Assembly (NCBI GenBank): GCA_902489515.1
Contig: CABUAL010000012.1
Location: forward strand, 1-15,479
Length of the DNA: 15,479 nt
From: an uncultured Collinsella sp.
GTDB lineage: Bacteria > Actinomycetota > Coriobacteriia > Coriobacteriales > Coriobacteriaceae
Direction: 5' to 3'
A program made the translations under genes and the position numbers. Under the pieces are notes generated by a model. That model was not told the DNA's origin. It did not search any database and was given only the letters and a program-made list of their open reading frames with translations. This document shows positions 1 to 8,979 of this stretch, piece by piece. Numbering within the stretch: position 1 is the stretch's first letter; each line of letters starts with the position of its first letter.

Positions 1-1942
<1,942 letters not shown>

Positions 1943-1958
1943 CTCTTGCAGGTCTGTT

Positions 1959-1996
1959 GCCCCCGCGGTCCGCTTCGGCCGCGGGGGCTTTTGTTA
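1959..1996 (+). terminator. Rho-independent terminator of the PTS/GH1 operon
   Basis: A perfect 10-bp stem, GCCCCCGCGG (1959-1968) with CCGCGGGGGC (1979-1988), has a 10-base loop and is followed directly by TTTTGTTATT. It lies 17 bases after the GH1 stop. The opposite strand has no T tract after the hairpin, so it acts on the plus strand. Confidence 0.92.
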
Positions 1997-2044
1997 TTGA
2001 GGCGGCTGTTCATGAGGAGCATTGCAGGCTGCGGAAACCCGGCA

Positions 2045-2395
2045 CTTGGGGACGTTCCTTTCCTGCCGGCAGCTTGGGACAGTCCTTAAAGGCCGCATCG
2101 ATCAACTGCGGAAAGCACATCCCAGAATGAGCGTCCAACATGGGGTGCGGTTTTCCTTGAGGCCCTCAATCGGAAAATGCATCCCGGATTATTGTCGAAA
2201 AGCGGTCCCTAGTTTCCCAAACGGGCCGCTAACGGAAAGCGCACCCCGCTATTGGGCCCCAAAGCAGGATGCGCTTTCCGTGCTGGCAGTTCCAAGCAGT
2301 TCGGGATGGCCCTTTTCGTCTGCTCTCGGCCGGCGTCCGTAAGACTGTCCCCGACGACCACTCATTTAAGTCTGTCCCCAATGAGTCCCCAATGA
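2045..2395. repeat. Non-coding block of degenerate palindromic repeats, MITE-like
   Basis: About 350 bases between the GH1 terminator and the stop of the minus-strand peptidase gene contain no convincing gene. The outer parts carry four variants of one motif: CTTGGGGACGTTCCTT (2045-2060) and CTTGGGACAGTCCTTAA (2073-2089) on the left, and their inverted forms TAAGACTGTCCCC (2340-2352) and TTAAGTCTGTCCCCAAT (2366-2382) on the right. Inside is a CGGAAA(A)GC.CA.CCC motif, seen directly at 2109, 2171, 2196 and 2233 and inverted at 2141-2156 and 2266-2280. The pairs 2110-2124/2141-2156 and 2233-2247/2266-2280 can each fold into an imperfect hairpin. The arrangement suggests a decayed non-autonomous mobile element or a genus-specific interspersed repeat. 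Its spread elsewhere in the genome cannot be seen here. Confidence 0.55.
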
Positions 2396-3430
2396 CTAGT
2401 AGTAGGCCCACATGGCTTCGACTTCGTTAAGGACCTCTACGCAGCCCCAGCGGCGGGCGCTGCGGCTGGCCGAGTTGGGGTCGTAGACGCCAATCTGGTC
2501 GGTGTCGTCAATACCGTAAAGCACAATGTAGTGGCCCACGTTGGTAAAGGTGCCCGGCCGAACGGCGGCGATGACGGGCGCTCCCGAACGCAGCGCCTGA
2601 GTCATAGAGTCGCGATCGTTATGGAGCTCCGTTCCGTTAAGTCCCAACTGCCACGCGCCGCTCGTCATAAACGACCATTCGGTTGCACCGGTGGGGGCGT
2701 AATTGCCCGCCTCGGAAAGCGCGCACATATCGACGGGGGTCATATCGGTGCGTCCCGTCTTAAAGATATAGACCATGGTGAGGCACGTAGGCCCGCAGGC
2801 ATTTTGGCGGATGGTGCCGCCGGCGTAAGGCAGCTCAGACCACGCAGGGTCGATCTGATAGATATGGGGCATCGTGCCGGCTTGACATTGCGAGCGCGGG
2901 GTCGAAAAGGCGAAAGAATAACCGGGCGCGACGGGGGCCTTGAGCAGCTTGTCCTCGGCGGTGGGCTCGAGACCGGCCGAGCCGTGGGACATACAGGAGC
3001 TCATAAGCACAAAGACCAGACAGGTGAGGATAGAGCACAGTGCGAGGCGAAGTCGACGAGCCGGCAGGGCGGGGGCATTCACGTGCGATGTCGAGCGGTA
3101 AGACTTGCCGTCGCGTCCGCCTTGGGGATGCGAAAAGAAGCGGTTGATATGGCTGCCGGGCTGACGTACGCCGTTGCGGCGCAGTTGCGGAACCTCGGCC
3201 TGACGCTGTCGAGTGCGCGCGCCCAAGCGGCTATCTTGCTGCGCGCTTGTGTCCATGCTCGGACGGCCACTCTGCCGCGTTCTGCTTGTCTGCTGCCGAG
3301 ACGAAGGCCTGGGTTGCTCTTGAGGACGTTGCGGATTGCCGCTCGTGGCACTTCTGGGCGTCGGCGTGGTACGGCCAGCAAGGCGAACGCTTTGTCGCCG
3401 TTGATCACCGTCGTTGTATCCGTATGCCAT
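2396..3430 (-). CDS. Membrane-anchored C39-type cysteine peptidase-like protein
   Basis: A 344-residue protein in three parts. Residues 1-125 are a disordered, Arg/Gln/Ser/Pro-rich basic tail. Residues 126-146 are hydrophobic (ALCSILTCLVFVLMSSC) and form a signal anchor, so the C-terminal domain should lie outside the membrane. Residues about 188-344 match peptidase_C39-like folds: IYQIDPAWSELPY, then QNACGPTC with the likely catalytic Cys212, GHYIVLYGID with His300, and VYDPNS with Asp317, in the order expected for a papain-like triad. The start at 3430 has an AAGGCGG site just upstream. C39_2-like proteins are often extracellular or wall-linked cysteine peptidases or inactive binding versions; no ABC exporter is adjacent, so a bacteriocin-leader role is not supported. 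MSSC resembles a lipobox only weakly, so a lipoprotein is a less likely reading. Substrate unknown. Confidence 0.8.
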   Translation of the reverse strand: MAYGYNDGDQRRQSVRLAGRTTPTPRSATSGNPQRPQEQPRPSSRQQTSRTRQSGRPSMDTSAQQDSRLGARTRQRQAEVPQLRRNGVRQPGSHINRFFSHPQGGRDGKSYRSTSHVNAPALPARRLRLALCSILTCLVFVLMSSCMSHGSAGLEPTAEDKLLKAPVAPGYSFAFSTPRSQCQAGTMPHIYQIDPAWSELPYAGGTIRQNACGPTCLTMVYIFKTGRTDMTPVDMCALSEAGNYAPTGATEWSFMTSGAWQLGLNGTELHNDRDSMTQALRSGAPVIAAVRPGTFTNVGHYIVLYGIDDTDQIGVYDPNSASRSARRWGCVEVLNEVEAMWAYY

Positions 3431-3448
3431 TCGTACCGCCTTGTCTCA

Positions 3449-3454
3449 TGTATA
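3449..3454 (-). promoter_or_regulatory. Candidate -10 element of the C39-type gene
   Basis: On the minus strand the sequence GGGTTATACATG contains TATACA about 18 bases before the start codon. No good -35 box is visible at 16-18 bases, and the leader would be very short (roughly 12 bases). The assignment rests on the hexamer alone. Confidence 0.3.
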
Positions 3455-3601
3455 ACCCGTCCATCCTACAAAAAAGACGTGCAGCAAATGAGGACATACG
3501 CCAAAACCTCGGTAAGCGGCATGGACGGGAGCGAGCCTGGCGTCATAAAGCGACGCCCTCCGCGAGCGATTGAATCGCGTCATCAAAACGGACGCCCGCA
3601 C

Positions 3602-3650
3602 CGAGTGGCGCCCCTCGCCGTTCGTCCCAAAAACGGCGCCGCTCGTTTTG
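3602..3650 (+). promoter_or_regulatory. Leader hairpin with short T tract upstream of the APC permease (possible attenuator)
   Basis: The 360 bases between the divergent C39-type and permease genes hold no supported gene but are rich in secondary structure. The clearest element is an 11-bp stem, CGAGTGGCGCC (3602-3612) with GGCGCCGCTCG (3635-3645), containing one G-T pair and followed by TTTT (3646-3649). Inside it an alternative 7-bp stem exists, CGCCGTT (3616-3622) with AACGGCG (3632-3638), and the two share bases, so they exclude each other. The hairpin is terminator-like only on the plus strand and lies about 140 bases before the permease start. It could be an attenuator in that gene's leader. 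I do not recognise a known riboswitch class. Confidence 0.4.
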
Positions 3651-3752
3651 CAGTTCTGCCTTCGGTCGAGCTACGAGTGGCGTTGCTGTGCCAAGGCCGT
3701 ATCTTAAAGCCATGAAATAAAAAGTGCGCGGCAAAACAGGCCGTGCAAGGGG

Positions 3753-3770
3753 TGACGCCAAGGGGCGTCA
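3753..3770 (+). promoter_or_regulatory. Small hairpin next to the permease ribosome-binding site
   Basis: A perfect 7-bp inverted repeat, TGACGCC (3753-3759) with GGCGTCA (3764-3770), has a 4-base loop AAGG. It sits just before the purine-rich AAAGGAAAGGAGGGG ribosome site (3772-3786). The loop carries its own AAGG. A role in translation control or mRNA 5' protection is possible but not shown. Confidence 0.35.
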
Positions 3771-3790
3771 AAAAGGAAAGGAGGGGAACA

Positions 3791-5242
3791 ATGGCGGACA
3801 AGAACGCAGAAGTTGCAGTCGAGGATACCGGCGGCATGAAGAAAACGCTTTCGCTCTGGAACTTCTTCACCATCGGTTTCGGTGCCATCATCGGTACCGG
3901 TTGGGTTCTGCAGGTCGGCGACTGGATGGTCGTGGGCGGCGGTCCCGTTCCCGCTATGATCGCATTCCTCTTGGGTGCAATCTTCCTCGTGCCCGTCGGA
4001 GCTGTTTTCGGTGAGCTTACGGCTGCTATCCCCATCTCGGGCGGCATCGTCGAGTATGTCGATCGTAGCTTTGGCCGTACGCTGAGCTACATCACCGGTT
4101 GGCTCCTGGCCCTGGGCAACGGCATCCTGTGCCCGTGGGAGGCCATTGCCATTTCGACTCTCGTGTCCGAGATGTTCGGTAGCCTGCCCGGTCTTGAGTG
4201 GCTGCGCGCCGTCAAGCTCTACACCATCCTGGGCGCCGACGTTTACCTGTTCCCGACGCTGATCGCGCTCGGCTTTGCAGTCTACGTCATCTTCCTCAAT
4301 TTTCGCGGTGCCAGCTCGGCCGCCAAGCTCCAAGCCTTCCTGACCAAGGCCCTGCTCTGCGGCATGCTACTCGCCATGGGCGTCTCGCTGTTCACCGGCT
4401 CGCCGAATAACGCCATGCCTGTGTTCTCCCAGGTCGCCGGTGCTGGCGGCGGTAAGGCCGCAACCGAGGGCACCAGCCTGTTCGCCGGTATCGTGTCGGT
4501 CCTGGTTCTGACCCCGTTCTTCTACGCCGGTTTCGACACCATTCCTCAGCAGGCTGAGGAAGCAGCCGAGGGCCTTAACTGGAACAAGTTCGGCAAGATC
4601 ATCTCCCTGGCCCTGCTGGCCGCCGGTGGCTTCTACATGGTCTGCATTTACTCGTTCGGCACTATCCTTGACTGGCATGAGTTTGTTAAGAGCCCGGTTC
4701 CCGCGCTTGCCTGTCTTAAGGGCATCAACATGCTCCTGTACCTGGCCATGCTCGTCATCGCCACGCTTGGACCCATGGGCCCGATGAACTCCTTCTACGG
4801 CGCCACGAGCCGCATTATGCTCGCCATGGGCCGCAAGGGCCAGCTGCCCGAGAAGTTTGCCGAGGTCGATCCCAATTCCGGCGCTCCCAAGCTCGCCTGC
4901 GTCGTTCTGGCCATCATCACCGTCGTCGGTCCGTTCCTGGGCAAGAACATGCTCATCCCTCTGACCAATGTGTCGGCTCTCGCCTTCATCTTCTCTTGCG
5001 GCATGGTCGCTCTTGCCTGCCTGCGCATGCGCTTCACCGAGCCCGACCTACCTCGTCCCTACGAGGTGCCCGGCGGCAAGTTTGGCATCAGCCTCGCCAT
5101 CGCTGCCTGCGCCATCATCATCGGCCTGCTCGTGATTCCGTTCTCTCCCGCCTCCCTCAACATGGTGGAGTGGAGCATCGTGATCGGCTGGTTGGCTATT
5201 GGCCTGGCTCTCATGGCTTTCACCAATTCCCGTAAAAAGTAA
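3791..5242 (+). CDS. APC-superfamily amino acid permease
   Basis: A 483-residue inner-membrane transporter with about 12 hydrophobic helices, the usual size for the amino acid-polyamine-organocation superfamily. The helix 1 motif is TIGFGAIIGTGWVLQ (residues 27-41; Gly29, Gly31, Gly35, Gly37), the unwound substrate-binding segment. FDTIPQQAEE (248-257) is the helix 6/7 motif and RIMLAMGRKGQLP (341-353) the cytoplasmic loop typical of the family. I chose ATG 3791 because AAAGGAGGGG ends 4 bases before it; the GTG at 3743 would place the ribosome site inside the gene. The amidohydrolase follows after 131 bases with no clear terminator between them, so the two may form an operon that imports a compound and hydrolyses it. 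The substrate is not readable: an amino acid, a dipeptide-like or an N-acyl amino acid would all fit. Codons are strongly biased to C/G-ending preferred forms, suggesting high expression. Confidence 0.92.
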   Translation: MADKNAEVAVEDTGGMKKTLSLWNFFTIGFGAIIGTGWVLQVGDWMVVGGGPVPAMIAFLLGAIFLVPVGAVFGELTAAIPISGGIVEYVDRSFGRTLSYITGWLLALGNGILCPWEAIAISTLVSEMFGSLPGLEWLRAVKLYTILGADVYLFPTLIALGFAVYVIFLNFRGASSAAKLQAFLTKALLCGMLLAMGVSLFTGSPNNAMPVFSQVAGAGGGKAATEGTSLFAGIVSVLVLTPFFYAGFDTIPQQAEEAAEGLNWNKFGKIISLALLAAGGFYMVCIYSFGTILDWHEFVKSPVPALACLKGINMLLYLAMLVIATLGPMGPMNSFYGATSRIMLAMGRKGQLPEKFAEVDPNSGAPKLACVVLAIITVVGPFLGKNMLIPLTNVSALAFIFSCGMVALACLRMRFTEPDLPRPYEVPGGKFGISLAIAACAIIIGLLVIPFSPASLNMVEWSIVIGWLAIGLALMAFTNSRKK

Positions 5243-5305
5243 CGCCGAGCCGGGGCGGATTGGGTGCGCGGTGCCCTCTCTCCCGCGTACCGAACCCGGC
5301 ATCAC

Positions 5306-5345
5306 TTGGGTAGCTTTGTGAGGCCTTAACCCAACACGGCCTCAC
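5306..5345 (+). promoter_or_regulatory. Interlocking hairpins before the amidohydrolase ribosome site
   Basis: A perfect 8-bp stem, GTGAGGCC (5318-5325) with GGCCTCAC (5338-5345), encloses a 12-base loop. Its loop contains ACCCAA (5329-5334), which can pair with TTGGGT (5306-5311) outside the stem. The pairings form either a pseudoknot or alternative folds. The structure ends 17 bases before the AAGGAGG site (5363-5369). There is no T tract, so it is not a terminator. It could stabilise a processed mRNA or control translation. Confidence 0.4.
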
Positions 5346-5373
5346 CCACTATATGGATCCATAAGGAGGAACC

Positions 5374-6651
5374 ATGTCCACTAAGTATGCAATCGTTGGC
5401 GGCAAGCTCATCGACGGTACCGGTGCCGAGCCGGTCGAGAACTCCCTCGTTCTCGTCGACGATAACGGCAAGATCGAGTACGCCGGTGTTATGCAGGACC
5501 TTCCCGAGGGCGTTGAGGTTATCGACGCCGCCGGCAAGACTGTCCTTCCCGGCCTGATCGACACCCACCTGCACTTCTCGGGCAACCTGACCGACGATGA
5601 CACCGATTGGGTCATGCAGCCGCTTCTCGAGAAGCAGGCCGTCGCCGTCAAGCAGGCCTACGACTGCCTCACCCACGGCCTCACCACCGTCTGCGAGATC
5701 GGCCGCTTTGGTATCCAGATTCGCGACTGCATCGACAAGGGCGTCTTTAAGGGTCCGCGCGTTCTGGCCACCGGCCTCGGCTTCTGCCGTGTTGCCGGTC
5801 ACGGTGACTCCCACCACTGCACCCAGGAGCTCAACAAGGAATCCCATCCCTGGGGCGACCAGGTCGACGGTCCTTGGGATCTGCGCAAGGCCGTCCGTCG
5901 TCGCCTGCGCGAGAACCCCGATGCCATCAAGATCTGGGCTACCGGTGGCGGCATCTGGCGTTGGGACTCCGGTCGCGACCAGCACTATTGCTCCGAGGAG
6001 ATCCAGGCCGTGGTCGAAGAGGCCAAGATGGTCGGTATCCCCGTGTGGAGCCACTGCTACAACAACCACGCCGCCGCCTACGATTCCGTTCGCTTTGGCT
6101 GCGAGCAGCTGATTCACGGCTTCGATATCGATGAGCGCACCATGGACCTCATGGCCGAGCAGGGCACCTTCTTCACCCCGACGATCGCCTTCCTGCCCAC
6201 CTGGTACGCCACCTATCCTCCCGTCTACGTCCCTGAGCTGCACGACAAGTACGAGGGTACCCTGGTCGAGAAGGAGCTGCAGCGCAACTATGACTGCCTG
6301 CGCGAGGCCAAGAAGCGCGGCGTCGTCATGACGATCGGCTCTGACTCCTTCTCCTTCGTCACCCCGTACGGCACCTGCTCCATCGAGGAGATGTACGAGT
6401 TCGTCGACAAGATCGGCTTCACCCCGGTCGAGACCATCACCTGCGCCACCCTCAACGGTGCCAAGATGTGCCACATCGAGGACGAGACCGGTTCCATCGA
6501 GGCCGGCAAGTGCGCCGACCTGCTGGTCGTCAACGGTGACGTCGCCGCCGACATCCACGTGCTCAACACCGACAACATGGACGTCATCATGAAGGACGGC
6601 TGGATTGTCGAGGCCGGCACCTTCGGCGAGCCAAACAAGTACAGCGCCTAA
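5374..6651 (+). CDS. Metal-dependent amidohydrolase (imidazolonepropionase/Xaa-Pro dipeptidase-like)
   Basis: A 425-residue cytoplasmic hydrolase of the amidohydrolase superfamily, closest in pattern to the COG1228-type group. The N-terminal beta segment ends in VLPGLIDTHLHFSGN with metal ligands His65 and His67. Lys186 in AIKIWATGGG is the expected carboxylated bridging lysine, His227 in WSHCYNN and His248 in LIHGFD are further ligands, and Asp324 in IGSDSF is the catalytic aspartate. A complete binuclear centre is therefore present. The start at 5374 has a near-perfect AAGGAGG site 4 bases upstream. Members of this group cleave imidazolonepropionate, Xaa-Pro or Xaa-Arg/Lys dipeptides, N-acyl amino acids or ochratoxin-like amides, so the substrate is open. 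No histidine-degradation genes are nearby, which argues against imidazolonepropionase. The upstream permease is the likely supplier. Codon bias is the strongest in the window: Ile is almost always ATC and Lys AAG. Confidence 0.9.
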   Translation: MSTKYAIVGGKLIDGTGAEPVENSLVLVDDNGKIEYAGVMQDLPEGVEVIDAAGKTVLPGLIDTHLHFSGNLTDDDTDWVMQPLLEKQAVAVKQAYDCLTHGLTTVCEIGRFGIQIRDCIDKGVFKGPRVLATGLGFCRVAGHGDSHHCTQELNKESHPWGDQVDGPWDLRKAVRRRLRENPDAIKIWATGGGIWRWDSGRDQHYCSEEIQAVVEEAKMVGIPVWSHCYNNHAAAYDSVRFGCEQLIHGFDIDERTMDLMAEQGTFFTPTIAFLPTWYATYPPVYVPELHDKYEGTLVEKELQRNYDCLREAKKRGVVMTIGSDSFSFVTPYGTCSIEEMYEFVDKIGFTPVETITCATLNGAKMCHIEDETGSIEAGKCADLLVVNGDVAADIHVLNTDNMDVIMKDGWIVEAGTFGEPNKYSA

Positions 6652-6692
6652 GCTACCGTTTGTCGATGGCTGGATGTAAAACACAGTTTTTG

Positions 6693-6707
6693 ATTGCATA
6701 ATGCAAT
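6693..6707 (+). promoter_or_regulatory. 15-base palindrome over a candidate -10 box before the first LytS-type gene
   Basis: ATTGCATAATGCAAT is a perfect inverted repeat with one central base. It contains CATAAT (6697-6702), which would make a good -10 box, although no strong -35 is visible. It may be an operator for the first two-component operon. The same ATTGC/GCAAT half-sites recur before the glycosyltransferase operon. Upstream, ACCGTTTGT (6655-6663) matches the general LytTR half-site pattern and ACAGTTTTT (6683-6691) nearly does. Their 28-base spacing is wider than the roughly 21 bases usual for LytTR sites. Confidence 0.4.
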
Positions 6708-6709
6708 GG

Positions 6710-6735
6710 AGAGGGTCGCTTGCGGCCCTCTTTAT
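6710..6735 (+). terminator. Terminator-like hairpin after the amidohydrolase gene
   Basis: AGAGGGTCGC (6710-6719) pairs with GCGGCCCTCT (6722-6731) with one T-G pair, followed by TTATT. The closing bases probably open to give a six-base loop. It lies 58 bases after the amidohydrolase stop and so can end that transcript. If transcription starts at the candidate -10 at 6697-6702, the same hairpin would form the extreme 5' end of the two-component mRNA. Confidence 0.6.
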
Positions 6736-6762
6736 TGCTATCGGTACTACGGACAAGAGGGG

Positions 6763-8154
6763 ATGACGGTGGATTTAAACAGGCTGAATCTGGGCAAGAG
6801 TTACAACTCTACCAAGGTCTTTCGTACGGCTCAGCATGTGGTTCAGGCCATCCTACTCGGTGTTGTCGTTCCGGCGCTTATCTTGCTGCTTATCTGGGAT
6901 TTAACCGATAATCCCAATCCCGTTCCAGGCGTTGTCGTTATTGCCGGCCTGGTCATGCTGTGCTTCTTCTTCTCGTATGTCTTTGTGGTCCCCGATGACC
7001 TCACATCGAGCGCAACCGACCGCACGCTCGCCATCGCATCAAAAATATTTGCCTACACGTCGCGCGGCCTTACGCCCGAAGCGGCCCTGGGTGCCTCTAA
7101 AATTATCCTGTCCGAGACCATCGCTTCTGCCATCTGCTTTACTGACGGCAGGCAGGTGCTGGCAAGCTGGGGCGAGGACTCGGCAAAATGCCCCGCGGGC
7201 ACCCCGGTGGTACTGCGGACTACGCTCAACGTGATCAACAGCGGTGAGCAAAGCGTGTTCTCGCGCGATGCCTCGACCGAGACGGGCGGCTATTTTTCCC
7301 GTCTGCGTGCCGGTATTGTCGCGCCGCTTAGCGTGCGCGGTCATTGCGTGGGCACACTCGAGCTGTATTACCCACGCCTGAGCAGCATCGATATGCGCCA
7401 GACGGCGCTTGCCTCGGGTTTCGCCGATCTCATTTCCACGCAGCTCGCCAGCTTTGAGCTCGAGCGCCAAGATGAGCTCACGGCCCGCGTTGAGCTCCGC
7501 GCTCTGCAGTCGCAGGTCGATCCGCATTTTCTATTCAATACCATTAGCACGATCGTTTCGCTCGTTCGAACCGAGCCCGACAAGGCGCGATCGCTGCTGA
7601 TCGACTTTTCCAACTACTATCGTCAGACGCTTTCTGACTCCGATACGCTCACCACGCTCGAGCACGAGGTGGAACAGGGCACCCGTTATATCAATCTTAT
7701 GCAGGCCCGGTATGGCGACGGCCGTCTGCGCGTTTCGGTCGACATCGACTTTGAGGTGCGCGACAGCCTGGTGCCGCCGTTTATCTTGCAGCCGCTGCTC
7801 GAAAACTGCATCAAGCATGCGCAGCGCGAGACCGAGCCGCTTTCCATTCGTGTTAGGGCTTTTGAGACCGATGACGGCTTGGAGATCATCGTCGAAGATG
7901 ACGGCATCGGTATGAGCGAAGAAGTCTGCGCGCATCTGTTTGAGCAGCATCGCCGAGAGGAGCCCGAAAGCATTACCGCCGACGGCTCCGTCAAGCGAGG
8001 CTGCGGCCTGGCGCTCTTCAACGTGCTTCAGCGCATCCATTTCTTTTACGGAGAAGATTCTGGCATGCGCGTGAAGTCCCAGGAGGGCGTGGGAACGCAG
8101 GTCATCGTTGAGTTGAACGGCGAGCCGCATGAGCCGGCGCCGCTAACGGTGTAG
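6763..8154 (+). CDS. LytS-type sensor histidine kinase 1
   Basis: A 463-residue membrane histidine kinase. Residues about 25-46 and 55-76 are two transmembrane helices joined by a very short loop (WDLTDNPNPVPG). A GAF-like domain follows at about 85-205, ending in GIVAPLSVRGHCVGTLELYY. The His_kinase (LytS/YehU) domain begins with LQSQVDPHFLFNTI, with phospho-acceptor His255. The ATP-binding domain shows the N box QPLLENCIKHA (Asn348), EDDGIGM (about 378-384) and the glycine-rich RGCGLALFN. The usual multi-helix 5TMR-LYT sensor is absent. Longer in-frame starts at 6694 would run through the upstream hairpin. ATG 6763 is given, but GAGGGG (6757-6762) abuts it, and GTG 6769, six bases downstream of that motif, is an equally good start. 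Its partner regulator begins 40 bases after the stop. Ligand unknown. Confidence 0.88.
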   Translation: MTVDLNRLNLGKSYNSTKVFRTAQHVVQAILLGVVVPALILLLIWDLTDNPNPVPGVVVIAGLVMLCFFFSYVFVVPDDLTSSATDRTLAIASKIFAYTSRGLTPEAALGASKIILSETIASAICFTDGRQVLASWGEDSAKCPAGTPVVLRTTLNVINSGEQSVFSRDASTETGGYFSRLRAGIVAPLSVRGHCVGTLELYYPRLSSIDMRQTALASGFADLISTQLASFELERQDELTARVELRALQSQVDPHFLFNTISTIVSLVRTEPDKARSLLIDFSNYYRQTLSDSDTLTTLEHEVEQGTRYINLMQARYGDGRLRVSVDIDFEVRDSLVPPFILQPLLENCIKHAQRETEPLSIRVRAFETDDGLEIIVEDDGIGMSEEVCAHLFEQHRREEPESITADGSVKRGCGLALFNVLQRIHFFYGEDSGMRVKSQEGVGTQVIVELNGEPHEPAPLTV

Positions 8155-8194
8155 CACGCGGTTGGATTGAGAGAAAAAAAGAGGGGAAGCGCAT

Positions 8195-8929
8195 ATGTCC
8201 GAAGGCTGGAATATCTTGGTGGTTGATGACGAGCCCCCAATTAGGGCTGAGCTACGCTATCTGTTGGAAAAGGATGCGCGTGTGGGCCAGATTGCCGAGG
8301 CGGGCAATGTCACCGAAGCCGTGGAATCGATTCTGTCGAACAAGCCCGACGTGCTGTTTTTAGACATTACCATGCCCGGTCGCTCGGGAATTGAGCTTGC
8401 CGAGACGCTTCAGAACCTAAAGACACCGCCGGTCGTGGTGTTTGTGACGGCATTTGCCGAGTATGCGGCCGATGCCTATAACCTCGATGCCGTCGATTAC
8501 ATCGTAAAGCCGGTCGAGGATGCTCGCCTGTCAAAGGCGCTCGATAAGATCGAGACCGCCCTGGGCGCTCGCCGTGTCGTCCATGCTCCGCGCCAGCCTT
8601 TGCGCCTGACGGTGGATCGTGGGGGTAAAAAGGTGTTCATTCCCGTGGCGGATGTCTGCTACTTTGAGGCGCGCGCCGATTTTTGCAACGCCGTCTGCGC
8701 CGAGGGAACATATCTGATCAATGAGTCGATTTCATCGCTCGAGCGGCGCCTGGCCTCCGAGGGCTTTATCCGTGTCCACCGCAGCTATCTGGTCAATTTG
8801 GAAGACGTGCACAATGTCGAGATCGGTTCTACGGGTCTTATGGAACTCAGGCTCGATCGCGTAACCTCGACGGTGCCCGTGTCCCGTCGTCGCGCTGCCG
8901 AGGTTAAGGCGCGCCTGGGGCTTGTGTAG
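8195..8929 (+). CDS. LytTR-family response regulator 1
   Basis: A 244-residue DNA-binding response regulator, the expected partner of the kinase just upstream. The receiver domain (about 1-120) has the acidic pair Asp11/Asp12, the phospho-acceptor Asp57 in LFLDITMPG, Thr85 in FVTAF and Lys105 in IVKP. A LytTR DNA-binding domain covers about 140-244, with IPVADVCYFEA, FIRVHRSYLVNL and VPVSRRRAAEVK as family marks. Such domains bind paired direct repeats about two helical turns apart. The ribosome site AGAGGGGAA (8180-8188) lies about 6 bases before the ATG. The target genes cannot be read; the neighbouring operon and its own promoter are the first candidates. A 7-bp inverted repeat, CATGCCA (8938-8944) with TGGCATG (8964-8970), follows the gene but has no T tract. 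Confidence 0.92.
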   Translation: MSEGWNILVVDDEPPIRAELRYLLEKDARVGQIAEAGNVTEAVESILSNKPDVLFLDITMPGRSGIELAETLQNLKTPPVVVFVTAFAEYAADAYNLDAVDYIVKPVEDARLSKALDKIETALGARRVVHAPRQPLRLTVDRGGKKVFIPVADVCYFEARADFCNAVCAEGTYLINESISSLERRLASEGFIRVHRSYLVNLEDVHNVEIGSTGLMELRLDRVTSTVPVSRRRAAEVKARLGLV

Positions 8930-8979
8930 ACGGTCCGCATGCCATCGTTTGCCGACGCGGGTTTGGCATGGCCGCGCGG

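Noticed and set aside
2022..2342. Plus-strand frame of 106 codons in the repeat block
   Set aside because: It runs through the inverted-motif copies and hairpins, has no ribosome site and no recognisable protein features.
2396..3430. Bacteriocin-processing C39 peptidase role
   Set aside because: No ABC exporter domain in the protein, and no exporter or double-glycine leader peptide gene nearby.
2531..3715. Long plus-strand open frame (394 codons) opposite the C39-type gene
   Set aside because: It lies antisense to a gene with clear domains and a ribosome site, encodes an Arg/Gly-rich low-complexity product, has no recognisable domain or ribosome site, and is a GC-rich shadow frame.
3543..3761. 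Minus-strand frame of 72 codons in the permease leader
   Set aside because: Overlaps the hairpin elements, has no ribosome site, and its product shows no family features.
3431..3790. T-box or other known riboswitch before the permease
   Set aside because: No T-box core (TGG-ACC type) or other class signature I could recognise; only generic hairpins are supported.
6655..6691. LytTR direct-repeat binding site before kinase 1
   Set aside because: ACCGTTTGT fits the general half-site pattern and ACAGTTTTT nearly does, but the 28-base spacing is not the usual two turns and the motif is weak, so it is not called as a feature of its own.
5326..6756. Minus-strand open frame (476 codons) opposite the amidohydrolase
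   Set aside because: The translation is Gly/Val/Asp/Leu-rich with no motif, which is what the reverse strand of a strongly codon-biased gene produces. The plus-strand gene has all catalytic residues.
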